The notes: generated by a model from the letters alone, not told the origin. Counted from the first letter of the stretch, positions 1 through 9,260 are shown. The stretch: DNA of 64,000 nt from an uncultured Alphaproteobacteria bacterium (GCA_902602515.1 CACKRG010000001.1:1-64000); one strand, 5' to 3'. Program-made: numbers and translations.

Positions 1-2
1 AT

Positions 3-371
3 ATTGATAAAAATTATTTATTTAAGAATATTAATACTCTAGAAAAAAAATTTGATAATAATTATACATGGCGTAAGTTTTATAATAATAAATTAAAAAA
101 TGAGTATAAATCTCTTTTTAATTTATTTGATGAAACAATTTTCTTAAAAGCTCCTAGCTTTAAATATATTTTGGGATGGAGAATAAAGCAGGAAAAAAAT
201 AATTATTCTAATTTCAATAATTCTAAAAAAATGAAAACTAAAGAAATAAAATTATTTATTCAGCATTATGAAAAAATTACAAAATGGATGTTAAAAAACT
301 ATCCTAAATTTGCTAATATTGTTTTAAAAATAAATAAAGATCAAAAAATTACTTCAATTATAAAATATTAG
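3..371 (+). CDS. D-glycerate 3-kinase-like protein, C-terminal part (cut by window start)
   Basis: The frame is open from the first bases of the window to a TAA at 371 (122 residues visible), so the gene begins upstream. An internal ATG at 171 is not the real start, because the in-frame residues before it belong to the same family pattern. Visible marks are a LKAPSF segment, then LGWRIKQE, then IQHYEKITKWML and a closing KINKDQKI. This is the C-terminal pattern of P-loop D-glycerate 3-kinases (the GlxK-unrelated kinase family with QxxE and QHYERxT motifs). The ATP-binding loop would lie outside the window. The family assignment rests on recalled pattern. Its end overlaps the convergent methyltransferase-like gene by 4 bp. 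Confidence 0.6.
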   Translation: MDKNYLFKNINTLEKKFDNNYTWRKFYNNKLKNEYKSLFNLFDETIFLKAPSFKYILGWRIKQEKNNYSNFNNSKKMKTKEIKLFIQHYEKITKWMLKNYPKFANIVLKINKDQKITSIIKY

Positions 372-826
372 AATAAAATCCATTTTTTTACTGATTGACG
401 ATATCTATTAAATTCATCTTTAAACTTGTTCTCCAAGAACAACTCTTCTTCTAAAATAACTTTATAATTTAGCCAAATAAATAAACCTATTGAAGATAAG
501 AAATACATTACATTTTCGAAGGTTAGAAACATTCCAAAATGAAACATTATAAAAGATAAGTATATTGGATTACGTGAGTAAGCATATATTCCAGTTTTTA
601 TAAGTTTCGATGTATCAGTTTGAGGTATCGGATTTTCATCATGAGCATAAAATGCATTTCTAGATGAAAAAAATATTAATGGTGCTACAATTATAAAGAA
701 TACACCTAATAAATTAATGATATAAACAAGTGGATATTTTGGAAAAATAAATTCTCCAATTATATAAGATCCAATAAGTAAATAAACTGATATATATAAG
801 GGATTACCTCTAATTTCTGGGCCCAT
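368..826 (-). CDS. ICMT/PEMT-type membrane methyltransferase
   Basis: A 152-residue membrane protein of the isoprenylcysteine carboxyl methyltransferase-like family. Hydrophobic helices lie at about 10-30, 33-55, 86-104 and 106-122. The SAM-binding signature is present: KTGIYAYSRNP at 77-87, then paired glutamates EEEL at 126-129 and FNRYRQSVKKWI at the C-terminus. Bacterial members methylate small molecules or lipids; the substrate is unknown. It is the last gene of the long minus-strand run and follows the HAD phosphatase after 1 bp, so it is probably co-transcribed. Nothing in the sequence links it to amino-sugar metabolism. Confidence 0.75.
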   Translation of the reverse strand: MGPEIRGNPLYISVYLLIGSYIIGEFIFPKYPLVYIINLLGVFFIIVAPLIFFSSRNAFYAHDENPIPQTDTSKLIKTGIYAYSRNPIYLSFIMFHFGMFLTFENVMYFLSSIGLFIWLNYKVILEEELFLENKFKDEFNRYRQSVKKWILF

Positions 827-827
827 A

Positions 828-1487
828 TTACAAACTTTCTATTGCACTAGCTAAATCTTCATAATTTGAAAAAACTTCTAATGCACCATTATCATATAAT
901 TCATTTTTATCTCTATTTGAATGCCAATGTTTACCTGCAGTTAATCCAAAAACTCTTAATCCCGCTTGAGTACCTGCTTTTACTCCTACTCCGCTATCTT
1001 CAACTATTATTGTTTCGTTTGAAATTAAAGAATTATCATTTAATGCCTTTAAGTAAATATCAGGATGAGGTTTTGGATATTTAACCATATCAAAAGAATA
1101 GATTTTATCTTTAACAAAAAAACTCGACAAACCGACTGTCTTCAATCCATCAATAATTCTATCCTTGTTGCTATTAGAACCAATAAATTGATTTCTTTTT
1201 GAATTGCAAATATAATCTCTTGCACCTTGTACTAAATTTAAATTAAATAAGTAATTATTTGATATAATTTTAAAAATATCGTCAGAAAATTTAACTTTAT
1301 CCTTAATTTGATATTTTTGAATTAATATATCAATGACTTCTATTGTTTTCATACCAGCATAATCATAAAATTCTTCTTCTTTTAAAGAATAGCCTAAATC
1401 ATTAAAATATTTTGCATACGCTTTTGATGCCAAAATTTCACTATCTACTATTACACCATCAAAATCATAAATTATATTTTTAATCAT
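828..1487 (-). CDS. HAD-superfamily phosphatase (beta-phosphoglucomutase-like subfamily)
   Basis: A cytoplasmic HAD hydrolase of 219 residues, normal for the family. All four HAD motifs are present: nucleophile DFDG with D8 and D10, motif II FIGSNSN (S104), motif III lysine in YPKPHPD (137-143), and motif IV VEDSGVGVKAG (162-172). The helical cap lies between residues 15 and 90, which places it in subclass IA with beta-phosphoglucomutase, phosphoglycolate phosphatase and 2-deoxyglucose-6-phosphatase-like enzymes. The start ATG overlaps the stop of the upstream enolase-superfamily gene (ATGA), a sign of translational coupling. It probably removes phosphate from a sugar phosphate made by this operon; the exact substrate cannot be told. 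Confidence 0.85.
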   Translation of the reverse strand: MIKNIIYDFDGVIVDSEILASKAYAKYFNDLGYSLKEEEFYDYAGMKTIEVIDILIQKYQIKDKVKFSDDIFKIISNNYLFNLNLVQGARDYICNSKRNQFIGSNSNKDRIIDGLKTVGLSSFFVKDKIYSFDMVKYPKPHPDIYLKALNDNSLISNETIIVEDSGVGVKAGTQAGLRVFGLTAGKHWHSNRDKNELYDNGALEVFSNYEDLASAIESL

Positions 1488-2584
1488 ATTTCTGAAATTT
1501 TATATTCTGAACTTTTAAGCCAATCAGGATTAATTTCAATCCCCCATCCAGGAATATCTTTAATTTCTATATTCCCATTTTCGATTTTAAAAGGATCATT
1601 TAAAAAAAGATTCTGTTGCCAGGGATAATAATCTTTTCCCTCTATAGAAAATTCCAAGTATGGACCTGCATTATCAATTGCTTTTAGAAAATGCATAGTA
1701 CATATCGTTACCAAGGATAAATTTGCAGTATGAGGCGTACATATAAATCCACCGTCTTTAATAATGTTTGATACTTTAAGTGCTTTTGTTAATCCTCCTA
1801 AGTACATCACATCGGGCTGGAAAACATTTACAATTTTTCTATTTACCATATCTTTCCAAATTCTTAAATCGCAGTCCTGCTCTCCTCCAGTAACATCAAT
1901 ACCTAAAGCATCTGTAACTATTTTGGTTTGATCTGGTTTCCAATATGGGCAAGGTTCCTCAAAATGTGATATATTATTATCTTCTAAAAGTTTTCCAATT
2001 TCAATTGCTTGAATTGGGTTGTAACAACTATTTGCATCTACCATTTTTACAATACTTTTATCTAAAGATTGATTTATGGTTTTTACAATATCTTCAGTTC
2101 TCCCCTCCCATTCATCTTTACCTCTTCCACATTCTGATCCAACCCTGAATTTAAAAGCGTTTATTCCCTTTTCATTAAAAAGTTTATTAAAGCGTTCAGC
2201 TTCATCTTTTGGTTTAATATCTCTTTTCATTGAAGAGCCATAAATTCTTAGCTTACCTGGACTTCCTCCAATTAATGAAACCACTGGTTTTTTTTCAGTC
2301 TTACCTTTTAAATCCCAAAGAGCAGTATCTAAGCCTGCTAAAGCTCTTAAGAGATAAGAGCCAGGAAATTTATGCTCTCTTTCAAAAACAAAATCTGCTA
2401 AATCATCAAAGTCTAGATAATCTTTTCCTAAGACCCATGGCGCAACTTGTTTGTGAAAAATTTGATTTGTTATATCAGCATGGTAAGTTGACATTTGACC
2501 AAATCCAAATGATCCATCTTCAATAGTCACTTTAACAAAGCTAACATAAGATTTTGTAAAAGTTTCCAGTTTAGTTATTTTCAT
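1484..2584 (-). CDS. Enolase-superfamily (mandelate racemase/muconate lactonizing) enzyme
   Basis: A 366-residue enzyme of the MR/MLE group. The capping domain is at 1-115 and the barrel follows. Catalytic and metal residues are visible: lysine at about 145 in AFKFRVG, metal ligands D183 (VDANSCY), E209 (HFEEPCPYW) and E235 (TGGEQD), then D258 in QPDVMYLGG and H285 in TPHTANLS. Such proteins are commonly sugar-acid dehydratases (for example galactonate, gluconate or mannonate). With a GMC oxidoreductase directly upstream, dehydration of an oxidised sugar is a reasonable inference. Its start and the stop of the GMC gene share one base (TAATG), and its stop overlaps the HAD start. Confidence 0.85.
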   Translation of the reverse strand: MKITKLETFTKSYVSFVKVTIEDGSFGFGQMSTYHADITNQIFHKQVAPWVLGKDYLDFDDLADFVFEREHKFPGSYLLRALAGLDTALWDLKGKTEKKPVVSLIGGSPGKLRIYGSSMKRDIKPKDEAERFNKLFNEKGINAFKFRVGSECGRGKDEWEGRTEDIVKTINQSLDKSIVKMVDANSCYNPIQAIEIGKLLEDNNISHFEEPCPYWKPDQTKIVTDALGIDVTGGEQDCDLRIWKDMVNRKIVNVFQPDVMYLGGLTKALKVSNIIKDGGFICTPHTANLSLVTICTMHFLKAIDNAGPYLEFSIEGKDYYPWQQNLFLNDPFKIENGNIEIKDIPGWGIEINPDWLKSSEYKISEI

Positions 2585-4203
2585 TATTGTACTTGTTTTT
2601 TTAAATCTTCTATAATGATTTTGCTACCTATATTAGAAAGCATCATAACAGGTGCATTAATGTTTCCTGAGGTTATATTTGGAAAAACTGAAGCATCTAA
2701 AACCCATAAATTATTCAATCCATGTACTTTAAAGCGTTCAGAAACAACTCCTTTAGATTTTTCTTTATCCATTCTACAGGTTCCACATGGATGATAAACA
2801 GAGACTGCATTTTCTTTAAAATGTTCAAACATTTCCTGCTCACTGCCATCTATTAAATTATTATTTATATTATCAACTCTTATATCTTTAATAGAACTAG
2901 TATTTGCTAATGTTTTTGAAAAATTTATAGCACATTTTACATCATAAACATCATCTTCATTACTTAAGAAATTTGGGTCAATAATTGGGTTATCTTCTAC
3001 ATAAGGACTTGCAAGATATACTTGACCTAAACTTTTAGGACGACATGAATTATATCCGATAATAAAACCATCAAATTTATCTGTTTTTAAAAGCGGTCTT
3101 TTGTTTTTATGTGAGATGGAATAAGTTATGGGATTAAAATAAATTTGTAGATTAGGATATTTATTAATAGAATTCCAATTTACATATCCTCCTGATTGAT
3201 TCAAACTTAAACCAAAAGATCCCTTTCTATAAAATATATATTTATAAATTTCATTCATTCTTCCTAACCATGTTCCTAAAGCGCTGTTTAAAGTAGGATG
3301 ATATGTTTTAAATAAATAATCTATACCCAAGTGATCTTGAAAATTTTTTCCGACATTTCCATTATCTATGATTATCTCCTTATTCATTTTTTTTAGATCT
3401 TCCACATTACCAATACCAGAGTGCATTAAGATAAATGGTGTCATGATTGCACCAGCGCATAATACAGTTCCTAAATTAGGTTTAATTTTAATTTTCTTTT
3501 TTTTATTAATAAACTCTACAGCTTCTATTTTATTATTCTTAATTATTAATTTATTTACATAAGTATTTGTCATTAATTTTAATCTTTTACTTTTTAGAAT
3601 AGGATTTAAGAAAGCCTTTGAAGATGAGTATCTTCTTCCTTTAAAAGTAGTGATGTTATAATGTCCTATTTGATCATTTAATTCAGTATTTAAATTTTTG
3701 TTAAATTGTATACCCATCTCATCACAGCCTTCAAAAAAATATTTTAAAATTGGATGATGTTGCTCACTAACATCATTAACGGGTATTTTGTCAAAACTTA
3801 ATGATGATTTACTTGAATCAACTGGCTGCTCAATTTCTTTAAAACTATTTATTATATTTTCTAATGATAATTCAGAGCTCATATGCCAATTTTCATAATC
3901 AGATTTTACCCCTCTTGCATAGACCATGCCATTAATAGAGCTAGATCCTCCCAATACTTTACCTCTTGGATAATAAATTTCTCTATTGTTAAGCTTATTT
4001 TGTTTTTCAGAATAAAAATTCCAATTTATTTTTTTATTATAAAAGGTCATTCCATATCCCAAGGGCACATGAACAATAGGACTGCTATCCTTTGGGCCAG
4101 CCTCTATCAAAAGAATATTATAATTAGTATTATTTATTAACTTATTGGCCAATATACAGCCAGCTGACCCAGCACCTACAATTACTATATCAATATTATT
4201 CAA
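2584..4203 (-). CDS. GMC-family flavin oxidoreductase (alcohol/sugar dehydrogenase)
   Basis: A 539-residue flavoprotein of the glucose-methanol-choline family. The N-terminal Rossmann motif VGAGSAG is at 9-15, the second GMC signature PRGKVLGGSSSING is at 79-92, and the active-site histidine H471 (YHPCGTCRMD) and N514 (TSGNINAP) are near the C-terminus. The gene begins with TTG at 4203; no nearer ATG leaves the dinucleotide-binding fold intact, and the preceding gene stops only 4 bp upstream. No signal peptide is seen, so it acts in the cytoplasm. Choline dehydrogenase is the best-known relative, but the setting in an amino-sugar operon with a dehydratase-like enzyme suggests oxidation of a sugar or sugar alcohol. 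Confidence 0.85.
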   Translation of the reverse strand: MNNIDIVIVGAGSAGCILANKLINNTNYNILLIEAGPKDSSPIVHVPLGYGMTFYNKKINWNFYSEKQNKLNNREIYYPRGKVLGGSSSINGMVYARGVKSDYENWHMSSELSLENIINSFKEIEQPVDSSKSSLSFDKIPVNDVSEQHHPILKYFFEGCDEMGIQFNKNLNTELNDQIGHYNITTFKGRRYSSSKAFLNPILKSKRLKLMTNTYVNKLIIKNNKIEAVEFINKKKKIKIKPNLGTVLCAGAIMTPFILMHSGIGNVEDLKKMNKEIIIDNGNVGKNFQDHLGIDYLFKTYHPTLNSALGTWLGRMNEIYKYIFYRKGSFGLSLNQSGGYVNWNSINKYPNLQIYFNPITYSISHKNKRPLLKTDKFDGFIIGYNSCRPKSLGQVYLASPYVEDNPIIDPNFLSNEDDVYDVKCAINFSKTLANTSSIKDIRVDNINNNLIDGSEQEMFEHFKENAVSVYHPCGTCRMDKEKSKGVVSERFKVHGLNNLWVLDASVFPNITSGNINAPVMMLSNIGSKIIIEDLKKQVQ

Positions 4204-4207
4204 TTTG

Positions 4208-5227
4208 TTAAAAAGTTTTAGTTACCTTTGTTAGGTATCTTGGTTTATCGGGATCTAAGCCTTTTTCAATAGAATATTTAACTATCCATGGATAAAATTT
4301 AGATAAGATTATGATTGGATCTAATTCAAAAAATTTGTAAGAATTGTAAAAAAGATTTTTATTATTTTTATCTTCAAAAGATATTGCATAATGCAAATTA
4401 GTTAATTGTGTGATTTCTTGTGAGTCTTTTTGAACGATTTTACCACTATTATCTTTTAACGACATTGTAAAAACTTTAAAAGAATTTTGAATTAAACTCT
4501 TTGGTCCATGCATCACTTCAGCACTACTAAAGGGCTCAATCATTTCTTGGCATAATTCTTTAAATTTTAAAGAAATTTCATTTGCAATAGCATATCCCAC
4601 TCCTCTACCAATGATAAAGCCTACATCTACCGATTTGTCTATAATTTTAGTATCCCATTGATTATTTGAATCTTTGATTAATTCTTCACTAATATTTTTG
4701 ATATGATTATTAATATTTTTATTCAAAGTATTAAAAATTATTTTTTGTATTATCAACAAAGATAAAACAAAAGTTTTAGTTGCAGCAACACTTTTTTCTT
4801 CACCAGCATTAATATAATAAAAAAAATTAGATGTATTAACCATAGGACTTTTTTGATTGTTAGATATTAAAATAGTAGTTGCTCCCATTAGCTTAGTTTT
4901 TTTTTCACATTCAATTAAATCTACACTTAAGCCTGACTGAGATATAATAATTACCAAAGCTTTAGAAAAATCAAATTTAGAATTCTCCAATGTAATAATT
5001 GATGGAGGCATACTGTAAGTTGGCAAACCAAGATATTTAGCAAACATATATGATGCATATAAAGCTACACAATCGGAAGTCCCTCTTGCTACAGTAACAA
5101 TGTATTGAATTTTTTTTCCATTAATTAATTTAGTAACATCTGCATAATTATTTTTATCATTTATAATAAATTTATTTATTTTTTCTGGAATAGATAATGC
5201 TTCTTTTAATACTATAGAACTATCCAT
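4208..5227 (-). CDS. SIS-domain amino-sugar-phosphate deaminase/isomerase (NagB-II/AgaS-like)
   Basis: A 339-residue protein with two sugar-isomerase domains. The first has VARGTSDC at 46-53 and SQSGLSVD at 96-103. The second begins near GRGVGYAIANE (about 207) and carries the conserved SSAEVMHGPKSL segment. There is no N-terminal glutaminase domain, so it is not a full GlmS. That architecture and length match the NagB-II/AgaS group, which converts glucosamine-6-phosphate (or galactosamine-6-phosphate) to the ketose phosphate plus ammonia. It overlaps the nagA-like gene by 8 bp, as expected for the two successive steps of N-acetylamino-sugar-6-phosphate breakdown. GlcN versus GalN specificity cannot be read from sequence. 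Confidence 0.85.
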   Translation of the reverse strand: MDSSIVLKEALSIPEKINKFIINDKNNYADVTKLINGKKIQYIVTVARGTSDCVALYASYMFAKYLGLPTYSMPPSIITLENSKFDFSKALVIIISQSGLSVDLIECEKKTKLMGATTILISNNQKSPMVNTSNFFYYINAGEEKSVAATKTFVLSLLIIQKIIFNTLNKNINNHIKNISEELIKDSNNQWDTKIIDKSVDVGFIIGRGVGYAIANEISLKFKELCQEMIEPFSSAEVMHGPKSLIQNSFKVFTMSLKDNSGKIVQKDSQEITQLTNLHYAISFEDKNNKNLFYNSYKFFELDPIIILSKFYPWIVKYSIEKGLDPDKPRYLTKVTKTF

Positions 5228-6311
5228 TTACTTTATTTCCCTCTAAGTAAATATCTACAATATTAAGATTATTATCTAAAACTAATAAATTGCTTAAACA
5301 TCCTTTTTCTATTTTTCCAATTTTTTGAATATTTAAATATTTTGATGCATTATAACTTGTTAGTTCTACAGCTTCTTCTAAAGAAAAATTCATATTCACT
5401 AAATTTTTGAATGTCTGATCCATTGTAACTATACTTCCTGCTAGAGTTCCATCTTTTTTTATATTTACAGATTTATTTTCTTTTATTATATTATTTTTCG
5501 CAAAAATATATTCACCATCAACTAACCCACTTGCGTTAATTGAGTCTGTTATAGCATATAATCCTTTAATACACTTTTTGGCAATTTTTATAGATTGTTC
5601 ACTTACATGAATATTATCACAAATGATTTCAGCAAAGTTACTTTTTTCTAAGGCCGCAGATAACACTCCTGGTTCTCTATGATTATTACCAGACATTGCA
5701 TTATACAAATGAGTAAAACCAATATCGTATTTGTCCATATATACCTTACAAATATTATAATTAGCAAGAGAATGTCCAAATTGAATTTTAATATTTAAAT
5801 CAGATAGAAAATTAATAAATTCATTCATTCCCTTTATTTCAGGAGCTAATGTAATAATTTTTATTTTAGCTACTGCTAATAGTTTCATTATAAATTCTTG
5901 AGATGGTATTTGAGTTAAATTTGGTTGAGCGCCTAATTTTTCTGGATTTATAAAAGGTCCTTCAAGATGAATACCTAATATATTTGAATTTTTATTATAA
6001 ATATCTTTAAAACCTTCTAGAGCTTTATGGGTTTCTTCAAATGTATTTGTCCAAGTTGTAGGCATTATTGAGGTAGTTCCATGACCCAAATGATATTTTG
6101 ACATTTTTTCAATTGAGTGGGAACCTTCCATTACATCAAAGCCATTACCACCATGACAATGCAAATCTATAAATCCAGGTATAATAATATTGTTAGATTG
6201 AATATCAGTATTGCTTTCAATTCTTTGAATTTCATTATCAAAAAATATTGCACCATTAAATGAGGAGTTATAATTTACTATTTTTCCTGTAATTTTTTTA
6301 ATATCAGACAT
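5220..6311 (-). CDS. nagA: N-acetylglucosamine-6-phosphate deacetylase (NagA/AgaA family)
   Basis: A 363-residue amidohydrolase with the NagA pattern: DLHCHGGNGFDVMEG with H51 and H53, HLEGPFINPEKLGAQ with E117, FGHS with H180, FTHLYNAMSG with H201, CDNIHV at 231-236 and the catalytic aspartate in AITDS (D256). It removes acetate from GlcNAc-6-phosphate (or GalNAc-6-phosphate) in the cytoplasm. Its product feeds the overlapping deaminase gene downstream. The operon also encodes a GH20 hexosaminidase and a sugar importer, which supports a catabolic rather than a cell-wall-recycling role. GalNAc-6-phosphate specificity (AgaA) remains possible. Confidence 0.9.
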   Translation of the reverse strand: MSDIKKITGKIVNYNSSFNGAIFFDNEIQRIESNTDIQSNNIIIPGFIDLHCHGGNGFDVMEGSHSIEKMSKYHLGHGTTSIMPTTWTNTFEETHKALEGFKDIYNKNSNILGIHLEGPFINPEKLGAQPNLTQIPSQEFIMKLLAVAKIKIITLAPEIKGMNEFINFLSDLNIKIQFGHSLANYNICKVYMDKYDIGFTHLYNAMSGNNHREPGVLSAALEKSNFAEIICDNIHVSEQSIKIAKKCIKGLYAITDSINASGLVDGEYIFAKNNIIKENKSVNIKKDGTLAGSIVTMDQTFKNLVNMNFSLEEAVELTSYNASKYLNIQKIGKIEKGCLSNLLVLDNNLNIVDIYLEGNKVNG

Positions 6312-6363
6312 AAAAGTTAATAAATGTTATATAGATATTTAATTTTTTAAAATAAAACAACTA

Positions 6364-7095
6364 CTATAGGTGAGGGTTAGATTTTTTATATTTTTTAACT
6401 AATTTGTCATTATTTTCTTTTGCACCAGGCATATTTACACTGATATAAAAAGGAAAAATTTTTTCATTTTTTAATAAATTAGCAACTTCAACAAGAATTG
6501 AATTTAAAATAAATGCTCCGGTAATAGAAGATGCTGGACCTACCATCATTTTTTTAATTTCAACAACTGCATCACCTGGCGGTATTTTGTTATCAATATA
6601 AATATCACAGATCTCATACAATCTTTTCTTTAGCTTTGAGAGGGGTGCTTGTTTAGAAAATTTATATGAAGTTAAAGCTATTGTTTTTATTTTCTTTTTT
6701 TTAGCTATTAATGCAGCCTCAACTGGTGCATGATTAACTCCTGAGTTAGATACTATCATTAAAACATCTTTTGACGATAATTTATATTTTTCTAATGCTC
6801 TTTTTGCTACATTCGCTGTTCTTTCTAGTTCAGTAGCTTTATCAGTTCCTTTTGAAAAATTTATTTCATCACTTCTTACTGGGCAAGCAGCAGCGTAGCC
6901 TCCTGCTCTATGAAAAGACTCTTCGGCAAGTAATTTTGAATGACCAGTACCAAAAATAAATAATTGACCACCTTTTTTATATGAATTTTTAATTAATTTA
7001 GCACATTTGACAAATTTTTTATGTTCCTCTTTAGAAATTTTTTTTAATATTGAATTTATTTTAGAGGCGTAATCAGTACTTGGTTTTTTTTTCAT
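6364..7095 (-). CDS. Single-SIS-domain sugar isomerase-like protein
   Basis: A 243-residue protein with one SIS fold: IFGTGHSKLLAEE at about 47-59 binds the phosphosugar, and SNSGVNHAPVEAALIA is the second SIS signature. A basic C-terminal tail (KLVKKYKKSNPHL) follows. It resembles the uncharacterised UPF0309/sugar isomerase group and, more remotely, GmhA and MurQ. It sits between the binding-protein gene and nagA, so it probably acts on an imported amino-sugar phosphate, perhaps as isomerase, epimerase or etherase, or as a sugar-phosphate sensor. This is the second SIS protein in the operon, and the two are not close copies. Confidence 0.8.
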   Translation of the reverse strand: MKKKPSTDYASKINSILKKISKEEHKKFVKCAKLIKNSYKKGGQLFIFGTGHSKLLAEESFHRAGGYAAACPVRSDEINFSKGTDKATELERTANVAKRALEKYKLSSKDVLMIVSNSGVNHAPVEAALIAKKKKIKTIALTSYKFSKQAPLSKLKKRLYEICDIYIDNKIPPGDAVVEIKKMMVGPASSITGAFILNSILVEVANLLKNEKIFPFYISVNMPGAKENNDKLVKKYKKSNPHL

Positions 7096-7103
7096 GATTA
7101 TTT

Positions 7104-7127
7104 AACTGGGGCATTAATGCCCCAGTT
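7104..7127 (-). terminator. Perfect 24-base palindrome between sugar-binding protein and SIS gene
   Basis: A 12-bp inverted repeat with no loop spacer (AACTGGGGCATT and its complement) lies in the 42-bp gap after the sugar-binding-protein gene and before the SIS gene. The transcript would fold into a GC-rich hairpin. No long uridine run follows, so it is more likely an attenuator or an mRNA 3' end stabiliser than a full terminator. That would give more binding protein than downstream enzymes. Confidence 0.7.
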
Positions 7128-7137
7128 TATAGAAATA

Positions 7138-8349
7138 TTATTTATATTCTTCCAATTCTTCAGCTGCTTCTGCAACTAAATCAACAGGGTCACCTTCACC
7201 AAGAATTGCCCCTTGGATCATGTTATTCATTACTGATTGGAAAGCTTTATAGTCAACAAGTAAAGGCTCTGGTCCACCATCACCAATTGCATCTATAAAC
7301 ATCATCCAATAATCATCGTTGTATGGTGCTTCACTGCCTATAGCATCATATTGCATAATTGGAGTTAATCCCCACTCAGTATCTAATTTATACTGCCATT
7401 CTGGAGAGGTAACCATAGCAGCAAACTTGTTTGCCATTTCCTCATTGCCAGTATTATTAAAAACAGCGATACTATCAGTAATTAATAGAGTTCCTTGTTT
7501 TCCTTGTGGGCCAGCGGGTATTCTAACAGTCTTCATATTAAGATCTTCATTATGAGTACCTCGTCCCCATGGTCCATCAATATACATTGCTATTTTTTTA
7601 TCGTTCAAAAGATCTCTTAGCTGTGATCTCTCGTATGCTAGAGGACCTTCTTGAGCTACATTAGCTAATTTTCCATAAAAAGCTAGAGCTTCAACTGTAT
7701 TTGAACTGTTTAAAGTAATAGTATTGGTATCAGGGTCAATTACTTGACCACCATTACTATACAAATAATTTAAAAATTGATGCATAGTGTTATCAAAATC
7801 TTTACCAGTTAAGCCTATTCCAGCAACACCTGGAACATTATTAGTTACAGCTTCAGCCATAGAATATAATTCATCCCATGTTTCAGGACCTTCACATGCA
7901 ACGCCAGCTTGATCTAATAAATCACAATTCATAAATAAAGCTTTAGTTGAAAATGCTCTTGGATATCCCCATACTTTACCTAAGTGTGAAACAGTATTTA
8001 AAATACCTGGTTGATACATATCAATTTGTGATTGAGGAATATCAACGTTAATTATATGACCATTTTCTGCAAGACCCTTTAACGTTCTTGAACCAACATA
8101 TGCTAGGTCAACTGGATCTCCGGCAATAGCCAGATTTATAACTTTATCCTGACATGTTCCCCAAGGAACCGCTTCCCATTTTATAGTAACACCTGGGTTA
8201 GCACTTTCAAATTCAGCTGCTACATCCATATCTGCTTGTCTAATTTCACCACCACATAGAATTCCATGTAATTCTTGTGAGTTTGCACTGAAACCAAAAG
8301 ACAGAAAAAAAATGAAAGAAGCAATAGAAGTAATTTTTAAAAATTTCAT
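7138..8349 (-). CDS. ABC sugar-binding protein (extracellular family 1)
   Basis: Periplasmic binding protein for a carbohydrate importer. The ORF is open further upstream, but the start at 8349 is chosen because a GGAGGAAA ribosome site lies just before it and the following residues (MKFLKITSIASFIFFLSFG) form a Sec signal peptide cut near ANSQE. The mature part shows the family 1 pattern: FESANPGVTIKWEAVPWG, then AYVGSRTLKGLAENG, WGYPRAFSTKALFMN, and SIAVFNN late in the protein. It is followed by two matching permease partners upstream in the operon. The likely ligand is a GlcNAc- or GalNAc-containing mono- or disaccharide, inferred from GH20, NagA and the deaminase. Confidence 0.9.
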   Translation of the reverse strand: MKFLKITSIASFIFFLSFGFSANSQELHGILCGGEIRQADMDVAAEFESANPGVTIKWEAVPWGTCQDKVINLAIAGDPVDLAYVGSRTLKGLAENGHIINVDIPQSQIDMYQPGILNTVSHLGKVWGYPRAFSTKALFMNCDLLDQAGVACEGPETWDELYSMAEAVTNNVPGVAGIGLTGKDFDNTMHQFLNYLYSNGGQVIDPDTNTITLNSSNTVEALAFYGKLANVAQEGPLAYERSQLRDLLNDKKIAMYIDGPWGRGTHNEDLNMKTVRIPAGPQGKQGTLLITDSIAVFNNTGNEEMANKFAAMVTSPEWQYKLDTEWGLTPIMQYDAIGSEAPYNDDYWMMFIDAIGDGGPEPLLVDYKAFQSVMNNMIQGAILGEGDPVDLVAEAAEELEEYK

Positions 8350-8420
8350 GTTTCCTCCGAAAATATAGAAGACCGTAACATTATTAGGTGGCGACAAGCA
8401 AGAGAGTTTTTACAAGATTT

Positions 8421-9260
8421 CTAGTTTTTTACAGCTCCAGCGGTTAATCCTTCAACAATATATTTTTGTAAAAAAACAAATACTATTAATACAGGAAATA
8501 CTCCAACTATTGATGCTGCCATCATTTCGTTCCATTTTACAGATTGATATCCTATAAACTCAGTTAATCCTGAAACTATTGGCATATACTCTCTTATTGA
8601 ATTAAATGTAATGGCAAAAAGAAATTGCTGAGCATAGGCTTGAATAAAAGCATATATGGCAGTAACAACTATCCCTGGAGTACTTAAGGGCGCTATAATT
8701 TTTGTTAGAATATCTATTCTTGAAGCTCCGTCAACATAAGCAGCTTCTTCTAACTCAACAGGTATTTTTTCAAAATATGCTTTAAGTAACCAAATTGAAG
8801 TAGGAATACAAAAAGCAATACCAGGTACAATCATAGCAAAATACGTATTTAATAAATCAAAAGTTCTTAATAATTTAAATAATGGAATTAGAAGTACAGC
8901 TCCAGAAAACATATTAACTGCAAGTAGAACCCAAAGGCTTCCCTGTTTAAAAGGAAAATTAAATCTTGCATAAGAATATGCAGCAGGAATTACAAATACA
9001 AGTGTAAAAAAAGTTACAGTTATAGCCATAAAAAAACTATTGAAGATGTATCTGCCTAAAAGAGGTACAGTATTCCACATCTCTCTATAGGCCCAAAAAG
9101 ACAAATCATCTGAATAAAATTGATAAGGAGATCTAAATAAATGTTTTAATGGTCGTAATGATGCGTAAAACATTTCTACAAATGGGAGTAGAATAAATAT
9201 AAAAAATAAAAAAATAGAAAAATATAAAAAAATTTTTAACTGCAGGCTATATTTATCCAT
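8421..9260 (-). CDS. Sugar ABC transporter permease, MalG type
   Basis: A 279-residue inner-membrane permease with about six hydrophobic helices. The conserved cytoplasmic EAA loop is at 171-196 (EEAAYVDGASRIDILTKIIA, then PLSTPG), where the ATPase would dock. The C-terminal EGLTAGAVKN is typical of MalG/LacG/UgpE proteins. It overlaps the MalF-type gene by 8 bp. A 71-bp gap separates it from the binding-protein gene downstream. No ATPase gene occurs anywhere in this operon. Confidence 0.92.
   Translation of the reverse strand: MDKYSLQLKIFLYFSIFLFFIFILLPFVEMFYASLRPLKHLFRSPYQFYSDDLSFWAYREMWNTVPLLGRYIFNSFFMAITVTFFTLVFVIPAAYSYARFNFPFKQGSLWVLLAVNMFSGAVLLIPLFKLLRTFDLLNTYFAMIVPGIAFCIPTSIWLLKAYFEKIPVELEEAAYVDGASRIDILTKIIAPLSTPGIVVTAIYAFIQAYAQQFLFAITFNSIREYMPIVSGLTEFIGYQSVKWNEMMAASIVGVFPVLIVFVFLQKYIVEGLTAGAVKN

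Noticed and set aside
171-371. A complete 66-residue gene at the left edge
   Set aside because: The frame is open back to the window start and the upstream residues fit the same kinase family, so it is a truncated gene.
8350-8397. Sixteen extra codons before the sugar-binding protein
   Set aside because: They place residues before a clean signal peptide, and the GGAGGAAA site lies just before the inner ATG at 8349.
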